A stretch of 64,000 nt of DNA from Lineus longissimus (taxonomy: Eukaryota > Nemertea > Pilidiophora > Heteronemertea > Lineidae). Location of the stretch: assembly GCF_910592395.1 (NCBI RefSeq), contig NC_088309.1, positions 28,150,599 through 28,214,598 of the forward strand, in the 5' to 3' direction. Shown piece by piece: positions 1 to 11,410 of the stretch. The position numbers and the translations under genes were made by a program. Numbering within the stretch: the first letter of the stretch is position 1; every line of letters starts with the position of its first letter. Below the pieces are notes generated by a model. That model searched no databases. It saw only the letters and a list, made by a program, of their open reading frames with translations, and was not told where the DNA came from.

Positions 1-1214
1 ATACTTACTGTACTGGGTCGCGAGCATTTGGCTTACGTCGCCCTTGTTTGTTCTGCCCTGGATCAAGGAGAGAGTGCTCCCAGATGCTGTTAGCTCCTTG
101 GCTAACCAGCTGGTGGACCATCTAAATAGAAAAGCACATTGTCAATGAGGGCAAGTGATTCAGTGAGAAGAAGTGACATACTCCGGTGATCCAAAGTGAC
201 TGTAACTTTGTCCCTCTGACTCCCAGGTGCAAGTTTGCATCTTTGTCCCACTGACATTGATGTCAGGCAATCTTAGTCTATTAAGTTCCTTTGACTCTTT
301 ACAATGACTGTTAAGTTAAGGCAAAGACTGCTGAATACAAAATATGAGGGAGGTCATAGGTCTACATCAGAGAGGTCACTTCACATGAGTGACAAAAAGG
401 AGAAGGGCTTTCTCAATATTGTAACAAGCAGATGAGATGGAATGAGTGCAGGCTAACTCCTCCATTTGATGCATGATTTCCAGTGTTAACAATGGGCTTG
501 TACCTGTAACTCTGTGGGATTCCATGATCCTTTCTTCAGGGACTTGACTTGTGATATGTGCCGTCCAAGGCTTCTGTGCACACTGCAGCATTCATCACAT
601 ATTAGAACGCCACGGTTGATAGAGGCCCATGTAGGATCTAAAAAAGACAAAATGTTGAAAAATTCTAAACATTTTATGTTTATTTTCGTAAATGAAAAGA
701 AGTACATTTACAATAATGTGTGTGAAAGTGCTACTATGAGACAATTTATGTGAGCTGAACTTCTGGCCTGGCCTGGCATAGTCTTTGATTCATTAGAAGT
801 TTCACCACAAAGGCAAAGCCAAAGAATGCCAAGTGGATCTAGCATTAGTAAAAGGACAGGCCTGCCCTACTGCTGTTCGACTTCAAATGTTGTTCGACTT
901 CGAACAGCATTCCGGGAGTCAAACGAGGAAATTGAAATGTGACCACACACCCAACCTGATGATATTGTACACTCATCCCAGCAACCGTGAATAGACCGGA
1001 TCATTGATGATTCACACAGGTAATCATGGCTTCACCATACACGACCTGTACCAATTGTACACTGTGCACTCTGTAGTGCAAAACAAGAGGAGCCAGACTC
1101 AGACGACGAATCTCAAACCCCTCCTAAAAGCACTGCAAACTTGAACACCACATTACCTAGGGCACTGCAATCTGCACATATGTCACTAGTGGGTCGTATT
1201 TTCCCTCTTGACAT
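1..1214 (-). CDS. GIT: GIT-type ARF GTPase-activating protein, 5' part (runs off the window)
   Basis: Three coding exons are seen: 1157-1214, 504-637 and 9-121, with a GTAAG donor at 8-4. Phases join cleanly (19 codons plus 1 nt, then 134 nt, then 113 nt). The product begins MSRGKIRPTSDICADC and holds the start of an ArfGAP domain: a zinc finger C-X2-C-X16-C-X2-C (CADC ... CDEC), the arginine finger in CCSVHRSLG, then WNPTELQMV and GANSIWEHSLLDP, all typical of GIT1/GIT2. GIT proteins stimulate GTP hydrolysis on ARF and act as scaffolds with PIX and PAK at focal adhesions and endosomes. The ankyrin, SHD, coiled-coil and paxillin-binding parts must lie left of the window. The start is chosen because it matches the family N-terminus directly before the zinc finger. 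It is divergent from ANKRD13. Identification is firm; GIT1 and GIT2 are vertebrate paralogues, so no number is assigned. Confidence 0.95.
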
Positions 1215-2364
1215 CAGGGATTCGATACATAGGTTTTCAAATCGGCAGAAAATAGGATGATTTTGATGACGGATTCTCTCAGAGAACAAGGAAAATAAGT
1301 AAGGTTAGTCTGTAAAGCTAGCCTCAAAAACAACATGTACGAAACTATGTTCAAGATGTATTGTTGATAGATCCTTTATCAACCCAAAAAGTGCATGTAA
1401 ATATGAGCCAAATATGCAAAACAGGTTGAATCGTGTAAAGCTTTAATCAACATGCACATAGATGAACGTTCATTGCATAACAGACAAACAACATATTGGT
1501 GCGCATCGAATCTCCGAATCTACGCTACAAGTTATTCGGGTACATCGAAAAAACTAACTTTATCAATTAATTCCCACAGTCTCGTTCCTATGTTCTTCAT
1601 TGGCGATGAGTCGGCGGCAGAAGGGTGTGGTCATACTCGTGCTCACTAATGGGGTAAGATCCCCGATAAGATTAGATATGGCCAAGAAGGCGACTGCCCT
1701 CGATGATCGTTGGGAAGTTGAAGAAGTGCTCTTCATCTTCATCTTCATCATCCTTATAATGATCGGGTTCCTTTCGGGACGTAATTGATCATATGGTGCT
1801 GTGTGCATGCGGAGCGATAAAACGTCTAGTCGGTGCGGTTTAAAAACTATGTACAATCTTCTGAATTCTCTAAAGTCCCGGGAGGGTGGATAGCTGGGAC
1901 TTGAAGGCCTCAAAGTTATCCAGCGTCCTCATATCTTCTGGGAGACGGTTCCACATAGGGATGGTTCGGTGGAAGAATTAGGATTGGCGCTCTTGGCGCT
2001 CTATGTCAAGCGAGGAAAGTCATATAAAACTTCCTTGCGTCAGTGTATCATTTCACGAGCATTTCTAGAGGGGTGGGATATTGATTAGTAGGAGTCAAAG
2101 GAATGTTCATTGTCTACAAAAAAATCAAAAGGCAGAGCCCAAGAATTTGTATAGGTAACCTCCACCAGCTGGTTATCGATTCCGGCGAAGTACCTCTACT
2201 AGCTGGTTATCACCCAGCACGCATCACTTGGGGACGAGAACACAAGTTTCGTTTCGTGGCGTTTACCATTCCCTTCCAGATTTTATACCTCATCAATTCT
2301 GACCTCATTTCTGGATTTTGACAGTGAATCATTTTCCGATGAAAGTCTCATTTTTGTGTCAAAT
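1215..2364. promoter_or_regulatory. GIT/ANKRD13 divergent intergenic region
   Basis: This 1.15-kb gap separates two start codons that face away from each other, so it must hold both promoters and 5' leaders. No TATA box placed well for either gene stands out. Short open frames at 1563-1913 show no family resemblance. A small repeat of the type CCAGCTGGTTATC occurs twice near 2164-2212. Confidence 0.6.
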
Positions 2365-5300
2365 ATGTCAACAAAGGACCCGACAAGTGTCTTCCCAATT
2401 CATATACTTGTTTGGCATAACAGATACGATGAATTAGACAAATTACTTGCAAAGCAAGAGGTAATATTTGCTTGAAACAGCTGACGATTTCACTCTTCAG
2501 TCATTTGTATTTGTTTTCTTAGCAAATAATTTTTCAGTGTTCCCTCTTCTGTGGTGTTCCCCGTCCCACTGAACTGATTCATAATGAATTCTCGTATTAT
2601 ACAAGACCAGTGTGTCATACAGTGAGTTAACATTAACACATGATCATCCAGCGACTTCCCAACGGTTGGACTGCAGACCTGAACCCCAAAGCCAGGCAGC
2701 CCGGCAAAGGTGACTTCCCCCGCCTGAGATTACTTGGGCAGGCGCCAGGCGGGCTGATTCATCGAATGGTTGTCGCATCAGTTGCTTTGTACGTCGTACA
2801 GCCGGACCTCAAGATACCAAACTGTCTGTTAAGAACTGACAGGGGCCTGGGGGAAAGATGATATCGATGCAGACATGACTTGGAAAATTGTCGAAGTTTC
2901 TGTTTCTTTCCAGAATGATCTCGAGAAACAGGACCCAAGGGGCCGGACCCCTCTTCACTTGGCCATCACCATGGGATACCTGGAAAGTGCTCGTGTCCTG
3001 CTGAGGCATGGAGCGAATGCTAATGCTGAAAATAAAAGAACCTGGAATGGTGAGTACGGTTACACTTGACTTAACATGCACTTGTTCGTGCATTGTGTCT
3101 AATGTAGGAGTATGACCTTAGGCAAGTCACTTTGAGCCACTGCTTGAGAGATCATACTTTGAAGCTCTACCAAATCTTACATAAAATGGCTTCTATTTCA
3201 TGGCAAAATGTGTTTACCAACCAAGCTGGGTTCAGAAGTGTAATCAATCATATTGATAGCCACACTTAGATCAAAGATCACAAACAGCCTGATGCCACAG
3301 TCTGCTCAACCGTACATGGCCGATACCAGCATTTTAATCTCTTTCCTGAGAAACTCTTATCCAATTTGGGTTGATGCTTCTTCATCTGTGGAAGTGTCTT
3401 ACCTGACTGTTTTGAACGCAAGATAGATTTTCCATTTTCTAGTCCCTTGTTCATAACTGTGATGCCAAGGCAATTGATGGTGTTGCCCAAAAATCAATGA
3501 CTAAATCAACAGACAGACTTTGCCACTACGGACCTTTCTGTCACTGTTTGTGTATAGCTTTAATATGATTATTCCTAGAGTATATAATAGTAACATTCCT
3601 TTGTAATTGCACATGATGGAGTATTGATTGGGACGATGTGTTTTGTGCTACATGTAAAATTACTAGTGGGGGATACTCTGTCTCATCAATTGTAAATCGA
3701 TTATTCTGTCTACTTATGCCTCTCCATAAATCATGTCAGTCAGTTGTTGGACGATCACCTCATAACATGGATAAGATTTAAACTAGCCTAGCTGGCAGAG
3801 TCTGAGTCAGAGGTCTTCCCGCTTCCAAGCAAATCTAGGTTGCCATTTCCAATTACATGATACTGTTTGTACATTTGTAGCAGAGGTAGTAAAAACTGCA
3901 TCTAAAAGAAGATCCTTCTTTGTTTGGCCCAGCTGCATAAACCAAGTTCTTGGCGTCTAATATGTCTCGGGTATTGATCGCGTACATACTCTACAGTTAA
4001 CAGTACATTGTTCTATACGCCTACTTCTGGTATCTGTTGAGTTTGGCACTTGCTCAAGACCTAAGTAACTATCAGATTGGTCCAGTTGAATACAGAATCA
4101 CCCCAGTAGCATCAGAACGCCTCAATCTCTCACAGTCCATTGGCTTGTGCAGCATTGCTCCGGAGATTCAGATCAATAAGTTAGTCGTCCCGAACCTAGA
4201 CACAGCGTCGATGCAGAACCATTTATAGAGCAGGAGTTGGTGTGATTTCATCATGGCCCAGGAAGAACATTCTGGCATGTCTGGAGCCTCTTCTACTGGT
4301 ATTCTTCGTTATCACCATTTTGTGCTCAATTCAACATCTGGACTTAAATTTGTATGCATTGGATTATGTTGGATTGCATTTTTATAATAATGATGTTGTT
4401 TCATGTATGGGAGTGTCATGATAGAGTACTCTGACTTAAAGGGACTTTGATTGAATGTAGTGATAAAACAATTGATTTGTGATCAAAAGGGATCATTTTC
4501 TTGCACAGAAGAAAGGATTGAAACCGAGTACCCTGGCCAGTGAACATGCTATACCATCATGTAAACCTGGTTTTGGTGTGGTCGCTGGAATCGAATTCTC
4601 AAATGTATGCATGATGCTTTCTGTTTCAGTTCTTCAGGAAGCTGTGAGTACGGGTGACCCAGAGCTCGTGCAGATGGTACTGCAACATCGAGATTATCAG
4701 CGCTTTTCAAATAGAACAGTTGGCGTACCAGAACTTCTACAAAGACTCAAAGAAGTGCGTGCAAGACGATATTTTGAAATTTACTTCAATGTCTTCAGTC
4801 AATCAATCACAGTCTACAGATTAATGGTATTCACTGATGACCATCATGATCCTGACTTCTTTGACCCTTGGCTAAATCATAGCAGGTGCAAAAAATCACT
4901 TGAGGAGGCTGGCTATAACAGAAATGATCAATCACCCATGAAGTTGTAGCCTGATTCCTTGGCAGATCCGATGCCTGAGAGGCAGACTCTCGCATTCTAT
5001 GCTCAGTTTCCTGGAGCACTTTTGTTCCTCCTGTTAGGAATAAGATGATGCCAAATCTTTTGATTTTATGAAAGATGTGATGGTAATTGCTGTCTCTCTT
5101 CGTTTTTAGGCTCCAGATTTTTATGTTGAAATGAAATGGGAATTTACAAGTTGGGGTACGTATCACCCATTATTCAGTCTTTTCTTTTGTACAAACATAA
5201 AGCATTCAATGTTGCTATAGAGAATCGAATGTAATATGGATCTCAGATTGTTGACACAATGAGGTGCATTGTATCTGTGATGCAAAGCAGATAAATCAAA

Positions 5301-8300
5301 TGAAATCTTTGCAAATAGGGTGATGTTTTATGTAGAGAAAACTGTTTCATTTCAGTACCACTCATCTCCAGAATGTGCCCCAGTGATACGTACAAAGTTT
5401 ATAAAAGTGGTGAGTAATGACAGAAAGCTTTTCTCCAAGCTCCATTATTTTTAAGTAACATCTTTTAAGGTGAAACCAAGAATATGGAAGGGAAATCTGT
5501 CCATAGTTATTTGAAGTATCGCCTTGGTGTAGAGTGAATTAGAGAGCAAGGTTTATTTCCCTTCCTAGCAACTTTCCTCTTTAAAAGCATGTCAATGTCA
5601 ATTTAGTGCTCAGTACCTGGCTACTTGTCCCCAGAGAAAAAACAGACAGGTACTTGCTCCCTTGAATTGAAAGGGAGGAAACCAACATCTTCATTTGCAT
5701 TTGGTGCGCTCCTCACTTGTATGAGCCATTGCATGGATCAATGCTGGTTCTGCTCAAATGATCATTGTATGCTTCTGTCCATCTTTTCCAGGTGCTAATG
5801 TGCGGATAGACACAACCTTGTTAGGGTTTGATAACATGAATTGGCAGAGGGGCAGTCGCAGCTTCATATTCAAAGGAACATGTGAGTGACTTATTACAAC
5901 ACTCATTCATTCCCCATAAGGTGGAACAATTGTACTTTTATGGTACAAAGTAGAAAATGTAGTGATACTCACTAAATGCAAGCAAAGTGACAATGGAAAC
6001 AGAGTCAAAGGCACTTCCGATGCAGACTTGACCCACTTTTAACCCTCAGTGACCATGAGTACAATATCAAATTTGATTCATACTGGTGTTTTTCTCCAAC
6101 GTTTTAGCTGATTCAGCCCTGGTGATGGAGGTCGACCATGACATGCACCAAGTTTACACCGAGACCATGCAAGTCCTGCCCGATGCCCCTGATATACTCC
6201 TTCAGCCGTCAGAAGATGCCGTCGCTGGGCGACTTACATCACCAATTAACACAACTTACATAGATGTAGATAAAATATCATTTGAGAGGTGAGCGTTCAG
6301 ACATAGAAGTTGGTTTGTAATTATTGTTCAGACAGTAGCAGTGGCAGTTGAAATGACTCTACTTGCATTGATCACATGAGAAGCCAGAGCAGTGTCAGAC
6401 AGGGTGAGCTAAGTGTTCAGACATAGAAGTTGGTGTGTAATCATTGTTCAGACAGTAGCAGTGGCCATTGAAATGACTCTACTTGCATTGATCACATGAG
6501 AAGCCAGAGCAGTAGCGTTGCACATCAAGGCAGATCAAGCCTAAGGGATTACCTTCAGCTATTCTCTTTAGTTTCCAATAATGACTTGCCATAAATGTCC
6601 TTTTCTTACAGAAATAAATCTGGTATATGGGGCTGGAGAAGTGACAAGACAGAAGCTGTGAATGGTTACACTTGTAAAGTAAGTTATGTTCTCATCTTGT
6701 TGGCAACCATTTACTGTAATACCATCCTTGAGTTGATGATGTCCCACTTCTCCACTTAGCAGAAGTTTGGAAAGTTCTTTATCGATCCATTCATCTCCTT
6801 TAAATGTCCTTCTTTTGTCTTGTGCAGGTTTTTAGTGCCAGTAACGTCGAGCTTGTCACCAAAACAAGGACAGAGCATCTGACAGAGCAGGAGAAACAGA
6901 AAACGAAAAAGAACAATCGTAACCCGCTTGAATCATTCCTTGGAATTGCTGAACAGGAGGAGAAGGCTCAGGCAGGGGCTGCCGCAAATGGGGTAAGAAC
7001 TCTTTACATGTATATCTATGGCTCAGGCAGGGGCTGCCGCAAATGGGGTAAGAACTCTTTACATGTTTATCTATGGCTCGGGCAGGGGCTGCCGCAAATG
7101 GGTAAGAACTCTTTACATGTAGATCTATGGCTCAGGCAGGGGCTGCTGCAAATGGGGTAAGAACTCTTTACATGTAGATCTATGGCTCAGGCAGGGGCTG
7201 CCTCAAATGGGGTAAGAACTCTTTACATGTATATCCATAGCCTGCTTGTTTCAGCCATGTGCTCTTGATCTGTGGTGTTGAGGTGGTACTCTCCAACCCT
7301 TCTCCAACCATATTCCAGGGGAATATATCACAGGTCGGTAATGATGTTTTATTATGTTATTTCAGGAGGTGACAACAATGGCAAACAACCCATGTTCAAT
7401 CACGCCGGAGGAGTATTTTAACCCTGAAGTGGATCTGGGTAAAAAAGACATTGGCCGTCCAATTGAGCAAATCACTAAGACTCAGAAGTTTAAGGCAAAC
7501 CTGTGGTTGTGCGAGGACTACCCACTCTCACTTCAGGAGCAGGTGTTACCCATTATAGATCTGATGGCTACTAGCAATGCCCATTTCAAGAAACTCAAGG
7601 ACTTCATCACGCTTCAGCTGCCTGCCGGATTCCCTGTCAAAATTGGTGAGTTTTCATTCTTTGTGAGCATTTGCGAGTCTCTTTGCAGCTTTATTGGAGA
7701 GGTTTTGCTAGTCTTGTGGACCTTATTTCATCATGCATCTATTGCCCTCTGATTATCCTTCTGTCTCTTTCAGAAATCCCCTTATTCCATGTTTTGAATG
7801 CTCGCATCACATTCGGCAACATCTATGGTTCTGACGAAGCTGTCGCTGGTGTACAGACTATCCGTGAAGCAGATGAGTCCGCCACTCCTATGTTCTGTTC
7901 GGTCGATGATTCTGTTTTTGAGCCACCGTTGTCATACTCACGGCGAGGAATGTCGGGAGATGTTCATCATCAACGCATCATGGATGAAGATGAATTATTG
8001 CAGTTTGCCATTCAACAAAGCTTGATGGAGAATGGAACTGAAAATGACCAGGTAGGGATTTCTTTGGTCTTCTTCGAATCACTTTTATAGCCAGGGGAGT
8101 GAAACTCAAGGCTATAACATTGCTTGTGACACTGGTACCAACTTTCCCACCTTCCTTTCCAGGTGACCTTCTGGGAAGCACTGAACAAGTCTCGTCCTTC
8201 AGTAGAACTCTCCAGTGAGGAGAATAGGCAGTTACAGAGGTAGGTTTGGATTGACTTATGCCATCCATCAAGGGTAGGATGGCCCTGTTAGTTATGGCCA

Positions 8301-8756
8301 TACATAGGTGCATGTTCTGTTCATGGGCCAGTAATGCATCTACCTCGACAGGTGATTGTTAGGTCTCAGTATTGCTGTGTAATTTAGTGTCATTCTCTCT
8401 ATGTGTATGACTGCATAGACTGTTCATCCTCCAAGGAATACAGCATGAACTCCAATATTGTTGAGTCATTCATGTATATTCTTAACATCCATTTGAAATC
8501 TGGAAAGCATACTCACTCCTCCAGTCTTGTGATGACTTTATTTGACAGAGCCCTCGAGGAGAGTATGAGGAACAGCCAAAGTATTGCGACACCAACCGAC
8601 ACACAACCGTCGCCCCAGTATGAGTCATATGAAGATGAGCAGCTCCGCCTGGTGATGGAACTCTCACGGAAGGAGGAAACGGATCGTGAGCGGAGAGCTA
8701 GAGAGGAGGAGGAAGAGCTTGAGATGATCATCCAGTTGTCCCTTAAGGAGAAATAG
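2365..8756 (+). CDS. ANKRD13: Ankyrin repeat domain-containing protein 13 (ubiquitin-binding endocytic adaptor)
   Basis: Thirteen phase-consistent exons: 2365-2460, 2914-3049, 4630-4754, 5110-5155, 5356-5409, 5792-5881, 6108-6288, 6612-6678, 6828-6992, 7366-7645, 7774-8051, 8163-8239, 8549-8756; total 1803 nt, 600 aa (human ANKRD13A is about 590). Ankyrin repeats lie at about 40-110 ([31 protein letters not shown]). The family domain follows ([68 protein letters not shown]). Four ubiquitin-interacting motifs end the protein: about 484-498 ([12 protein letters not shown]), 529-541, 560-573 ([11 protein letters not shown]) and 586-598 ([10 protein letters not shown]). Vertebrate ANKRD13A/B/D bind Lys63-linked ubiquitin on receptors such as EGFR at the plasma membrane and late endosomes. 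The A/B/D paralogue cannot be chosen and probably predates their split. Exon 9 ends inside a tandem repeat. Confidence 0.96.
3050..4629 (+). other. ANKRD13: ANKRD13 intron 2, no gene seen
   Basis: A 1.58-kb intron between the first ankyrin exon and the exon starting at the [11 protein letters not shown] segment. I see only AT-rich sequence and short non-conserved open frames, with no exon that would fit the phase-1 junction on both sides. Confidence 0.6.
6289..6515 (+). repeat. 120-bp-period duplication at the start of ANKRD13 intron 7
   Basis: A segment of about 100 bp starting GTTCAGACATAGAAGTTGG at 6295 is repeated from 6415 with a few substitutions. The GTGAGC that forms the splice donor at 6289 also recurs at 6404. 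The copies share ACTTGCATTGATCACATGAG. It looks like a recent local tandem duplication that copied a donor-like site into the intron. Confidence 0.9.
6966..7239 (+). repeat. Five-copy 55-bp tandem repeat spanning the ANKRD13 exon 9 splice donor
   Basis: Units begin GCTC(A/G)GGCAGGGGCTGC at 6966, 7021, 7076, 7130 and 7185 (spacing 55, 55, 54, 55), and the last ends near 7239. Each unit contains the end of exon 9 (coding about AQAGAAANG), the GGGGTAAGAACT donor and 25-30 bases of intron. The third unit lost one G, so its core reads ATGGGTAAG. Five near-identical donors therefore lie in a row. Confidence 0.95.
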
Positions 8757-10931
8757 ACTTGAGTATCAGATTGAGTGAGAACCACCGCCACGATGAGACT
8801 TGTGGAGGGATCAGAGGTAAAACAATTGAACCAAACACCGTGGTATGATAAATAGTTGATTATTGTTATCTATTTGTTCTCATGACTGTGGCTTGATTAC
8901 TCTCTTAGGCTAAATCATCAGTACTTGGTGTGCCTATGCAAGAGTTATCATTGGCTGGAGACTAGATGGTCTATTTCAAATATCTCTTGATAGTCATACT
9001 TAACTTACAACAAGCTTTGTTGATCATAGAGGTGTATGTCAGTTGTTCTGGCTCTGATCCTCTCTCTGGAAACCTGCAGATGCCAGCAGTGATCTTGAAT
9101 GCTTAGATATTTCAGGAGTAAGGCAGATGATGAACGAATTAGAGATCCACCGGTTGTGTTAGTTGGAAAATCAGCTTATAAAATCATGAACTGTTTGTCA
9201 CGTGTCATATAAAGACAGTACAGTCAGTGTACATTTCATTTTGCATTTTGCAGTGTACATTTCATTTTGCAATGTCAGAGTTGGTGGGCTGTCATGCTGG
9301 ATGGTTCTTTCAGGGGAATATCCAACTGCCAGATCAGTGGTGAAGTAATCTGATCAAATTGTATTAAATCTACTCCTTTCTGATGAATGCTGTGCAGTAT
9401 GAGTAGAGTATGCAGATAGGTTTCTATGGCTTTGTCACCTGGTATAAATTTCATTCTCGTTTCTTCAAAGTTGTATTTTATTTGTCTGTTATTCAATAAT
9501 CATCTTCCATATTGCCATTCGCTATAGAGGTAGTCCATATCCTATATTCTAGACTTTGTATTGTCACCATTTCAATGACTCTCTTTCAATGTGATAGCAG
9601 CAGGATGGGCCTGTATACAGGTAGTACCTGACAGAACATGATTGGGGTGGTAGTTTGATGATGTTCATTATATTGAACTTTTGAATAACTTCGTTATTTG
9701 AAGGAAGTTGAGAGTGGTTTAATTGGTATGATGATGAAGTTGTCAAATTATTTCATTACTGACATCTGTTCTACTTTTTGTGCTTTTATAATTGGGCATT
9801 TATTAAAATGAGAACTAACCTTTTAGGCTTAGTATCCAGGGCATTTTGAAATAGCAAGGCTTTTTATTGGGATGAAAGTGTTAACAAATTTGCTTCGGAC
9901 GCATGTGTTCGGTCATCAGGCTTAAAGGCATCCGTTTACATGTTATAAGGGTAGTTGTGGTGTGTTACAAACGTCAACAAAGCAAGGTACTGATTATTGA
10001 TCTGTTTGCTTCATTGAACATTACTCAATGTCATGCATTGCACCCACGTGTTGCACAAGTAGGCTTCCATGCTTGTCACAATATGTAATTGATCCTGAGG
10101 CAGGAAAACAGTGAAGGATTTTGACTTCCTATGAGAGGGTTAATGTACGTCTGGTGGCATTTTCCGCCTCTTGACATGGTTTGTTTGTTTTGTTGTTTTG
10201 AAGCTTGATTACTGGATTATGGTGCTGCGAAGAGGTGCAATATGATAATTCATGGATTTCTGCTTGTCATGTGACTTCCATCATTCAACTTTTTAGGTTA
10301 GACTTGTGAATGTTCATGCAAGTACATTGTATTTGATTAGGATGGATGCTGAGAATTAACTTATGTGGTCTAATAGTTGACTGGTCCTACTGTCTATACA
10401 TGACCTTCGTATAACAGCATGATGAAAACCACACCACTTCAACAAATCTATGTAAGAAGTATGCATATGGAGTGGAATTGTAAAGACAAGCTTGTTTTAA
10501 CCCTTTAGATCTGCAACAGTCGTCACTTCAGTAAATTCAAGCCAGCAACTGCCAGCCATGTGTACAGGTTTGCAGAGACGGGGCAGCCATATTGCCCTGT
10601 ATTTCTGTTCACAGGCAGTCAGAAACCAGTGGTGTGAAGACTGTATGGAGGCCGTTGAGGCTCTAAAGGGTCAAGTTCATATAATATATAAACACTTTCT
10701 ATTATAGTATGTATACACATATCAGAGATTTTGTACTCATTTTGTGAATTAGGATATCATTGAATGGGTGTTGATTATCCGGATTCTGATATCGATTTGT
10801 AAATATGTATGTTAGTACATATTCATACGCTGTAATGCTATAATGCTGCTCATTCATTGTGAATAATAACGTATCTTGGATGGTTTTAAATTCATATCAT
10901 AGCAGTGTCAAAGCTTAGAGCTTTTTGCAAG
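8757..10931 (+). other. ANKRD13: Long ANKRD13 3' untranslated region
   Basis: About 2.2 kb between the stop codon and the first well-formed poly(A) signal. It is AT-rich and has no supported gene on either strand. A short local duplication (TACATTTCATTTTGCA) occurs at about 9231-9272. Earlier cleavage at a weaker site cannot be excluded. Confidence 0.5.
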
Positions 10932-10937
10932 AATAAA
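10932..10937 (+). terminator. ANKRD13: Poly(A) signal AATAAA, probable ANKRD13 3' end
   Basis: This canonical hexamer precedes the convergent PEX12 end by about 400 bases. It marks the likely end of the ANKRD13 transcript near 10955. Confidence 0.55.
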
Positions 10938-11331
10938 TGGTTCAAAAACTGAATAGCATTTGTTGTTGTTTACTGCTGGACAGGTGGTTGACCCCTTTGG
11001 GTCACCAATGCAGACTTGGATGGGGACAGCAAGACACAGTAAAGGACCCCCTGCTCATTGTCACAACCTCATCGGAGAGACTGCATGGGAGTCCTTTCAC
11101 AACCAAGAGGTGCATACCAACTAATTGACTACAAATGGTGGCAATGCCCTTATCAATCACACACTGTAATTGTCACAACCAGCCTGCCTGGATTTGCCAA
11201 AGTGCTTTTCACTCTGTCCTCGAGCCTACAGTAAAGATATTGCAACTCTGTCGGTCAGTTGCAACAGTTCTGTGCACTAAGATGGCACATTGGAACAACA
11301 AAGATGGACACAATGGTCGTGTTTCAAATCT

Positions 11332-11337
11332 TTTATT
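11332..11337 (-). terminator. PEX12: Poly(A) signal (TTTATT on plus), probable PEX12 3' end
   Basis: The reverse-strand AATAAA lies 74 bases past the PEX12 stop codon, giving a short 3' UTR. ANKRD13 and PEX12 converge here. Confidence 0.65.
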
Positions 11338-11410
11338 CAAAAAAAGTTTTGGCACATTACATTTAGCCTTCACCTATCCTCTTCCATCATCTGTGAACTA
11401 TCTGGCGCCG

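Noticed and set aside
1563..1913. 116-codon minus-strand frame upstream of GIT
   Set aside because: No recognisable domain. The true GIT start is in the exon at 1157-1214.
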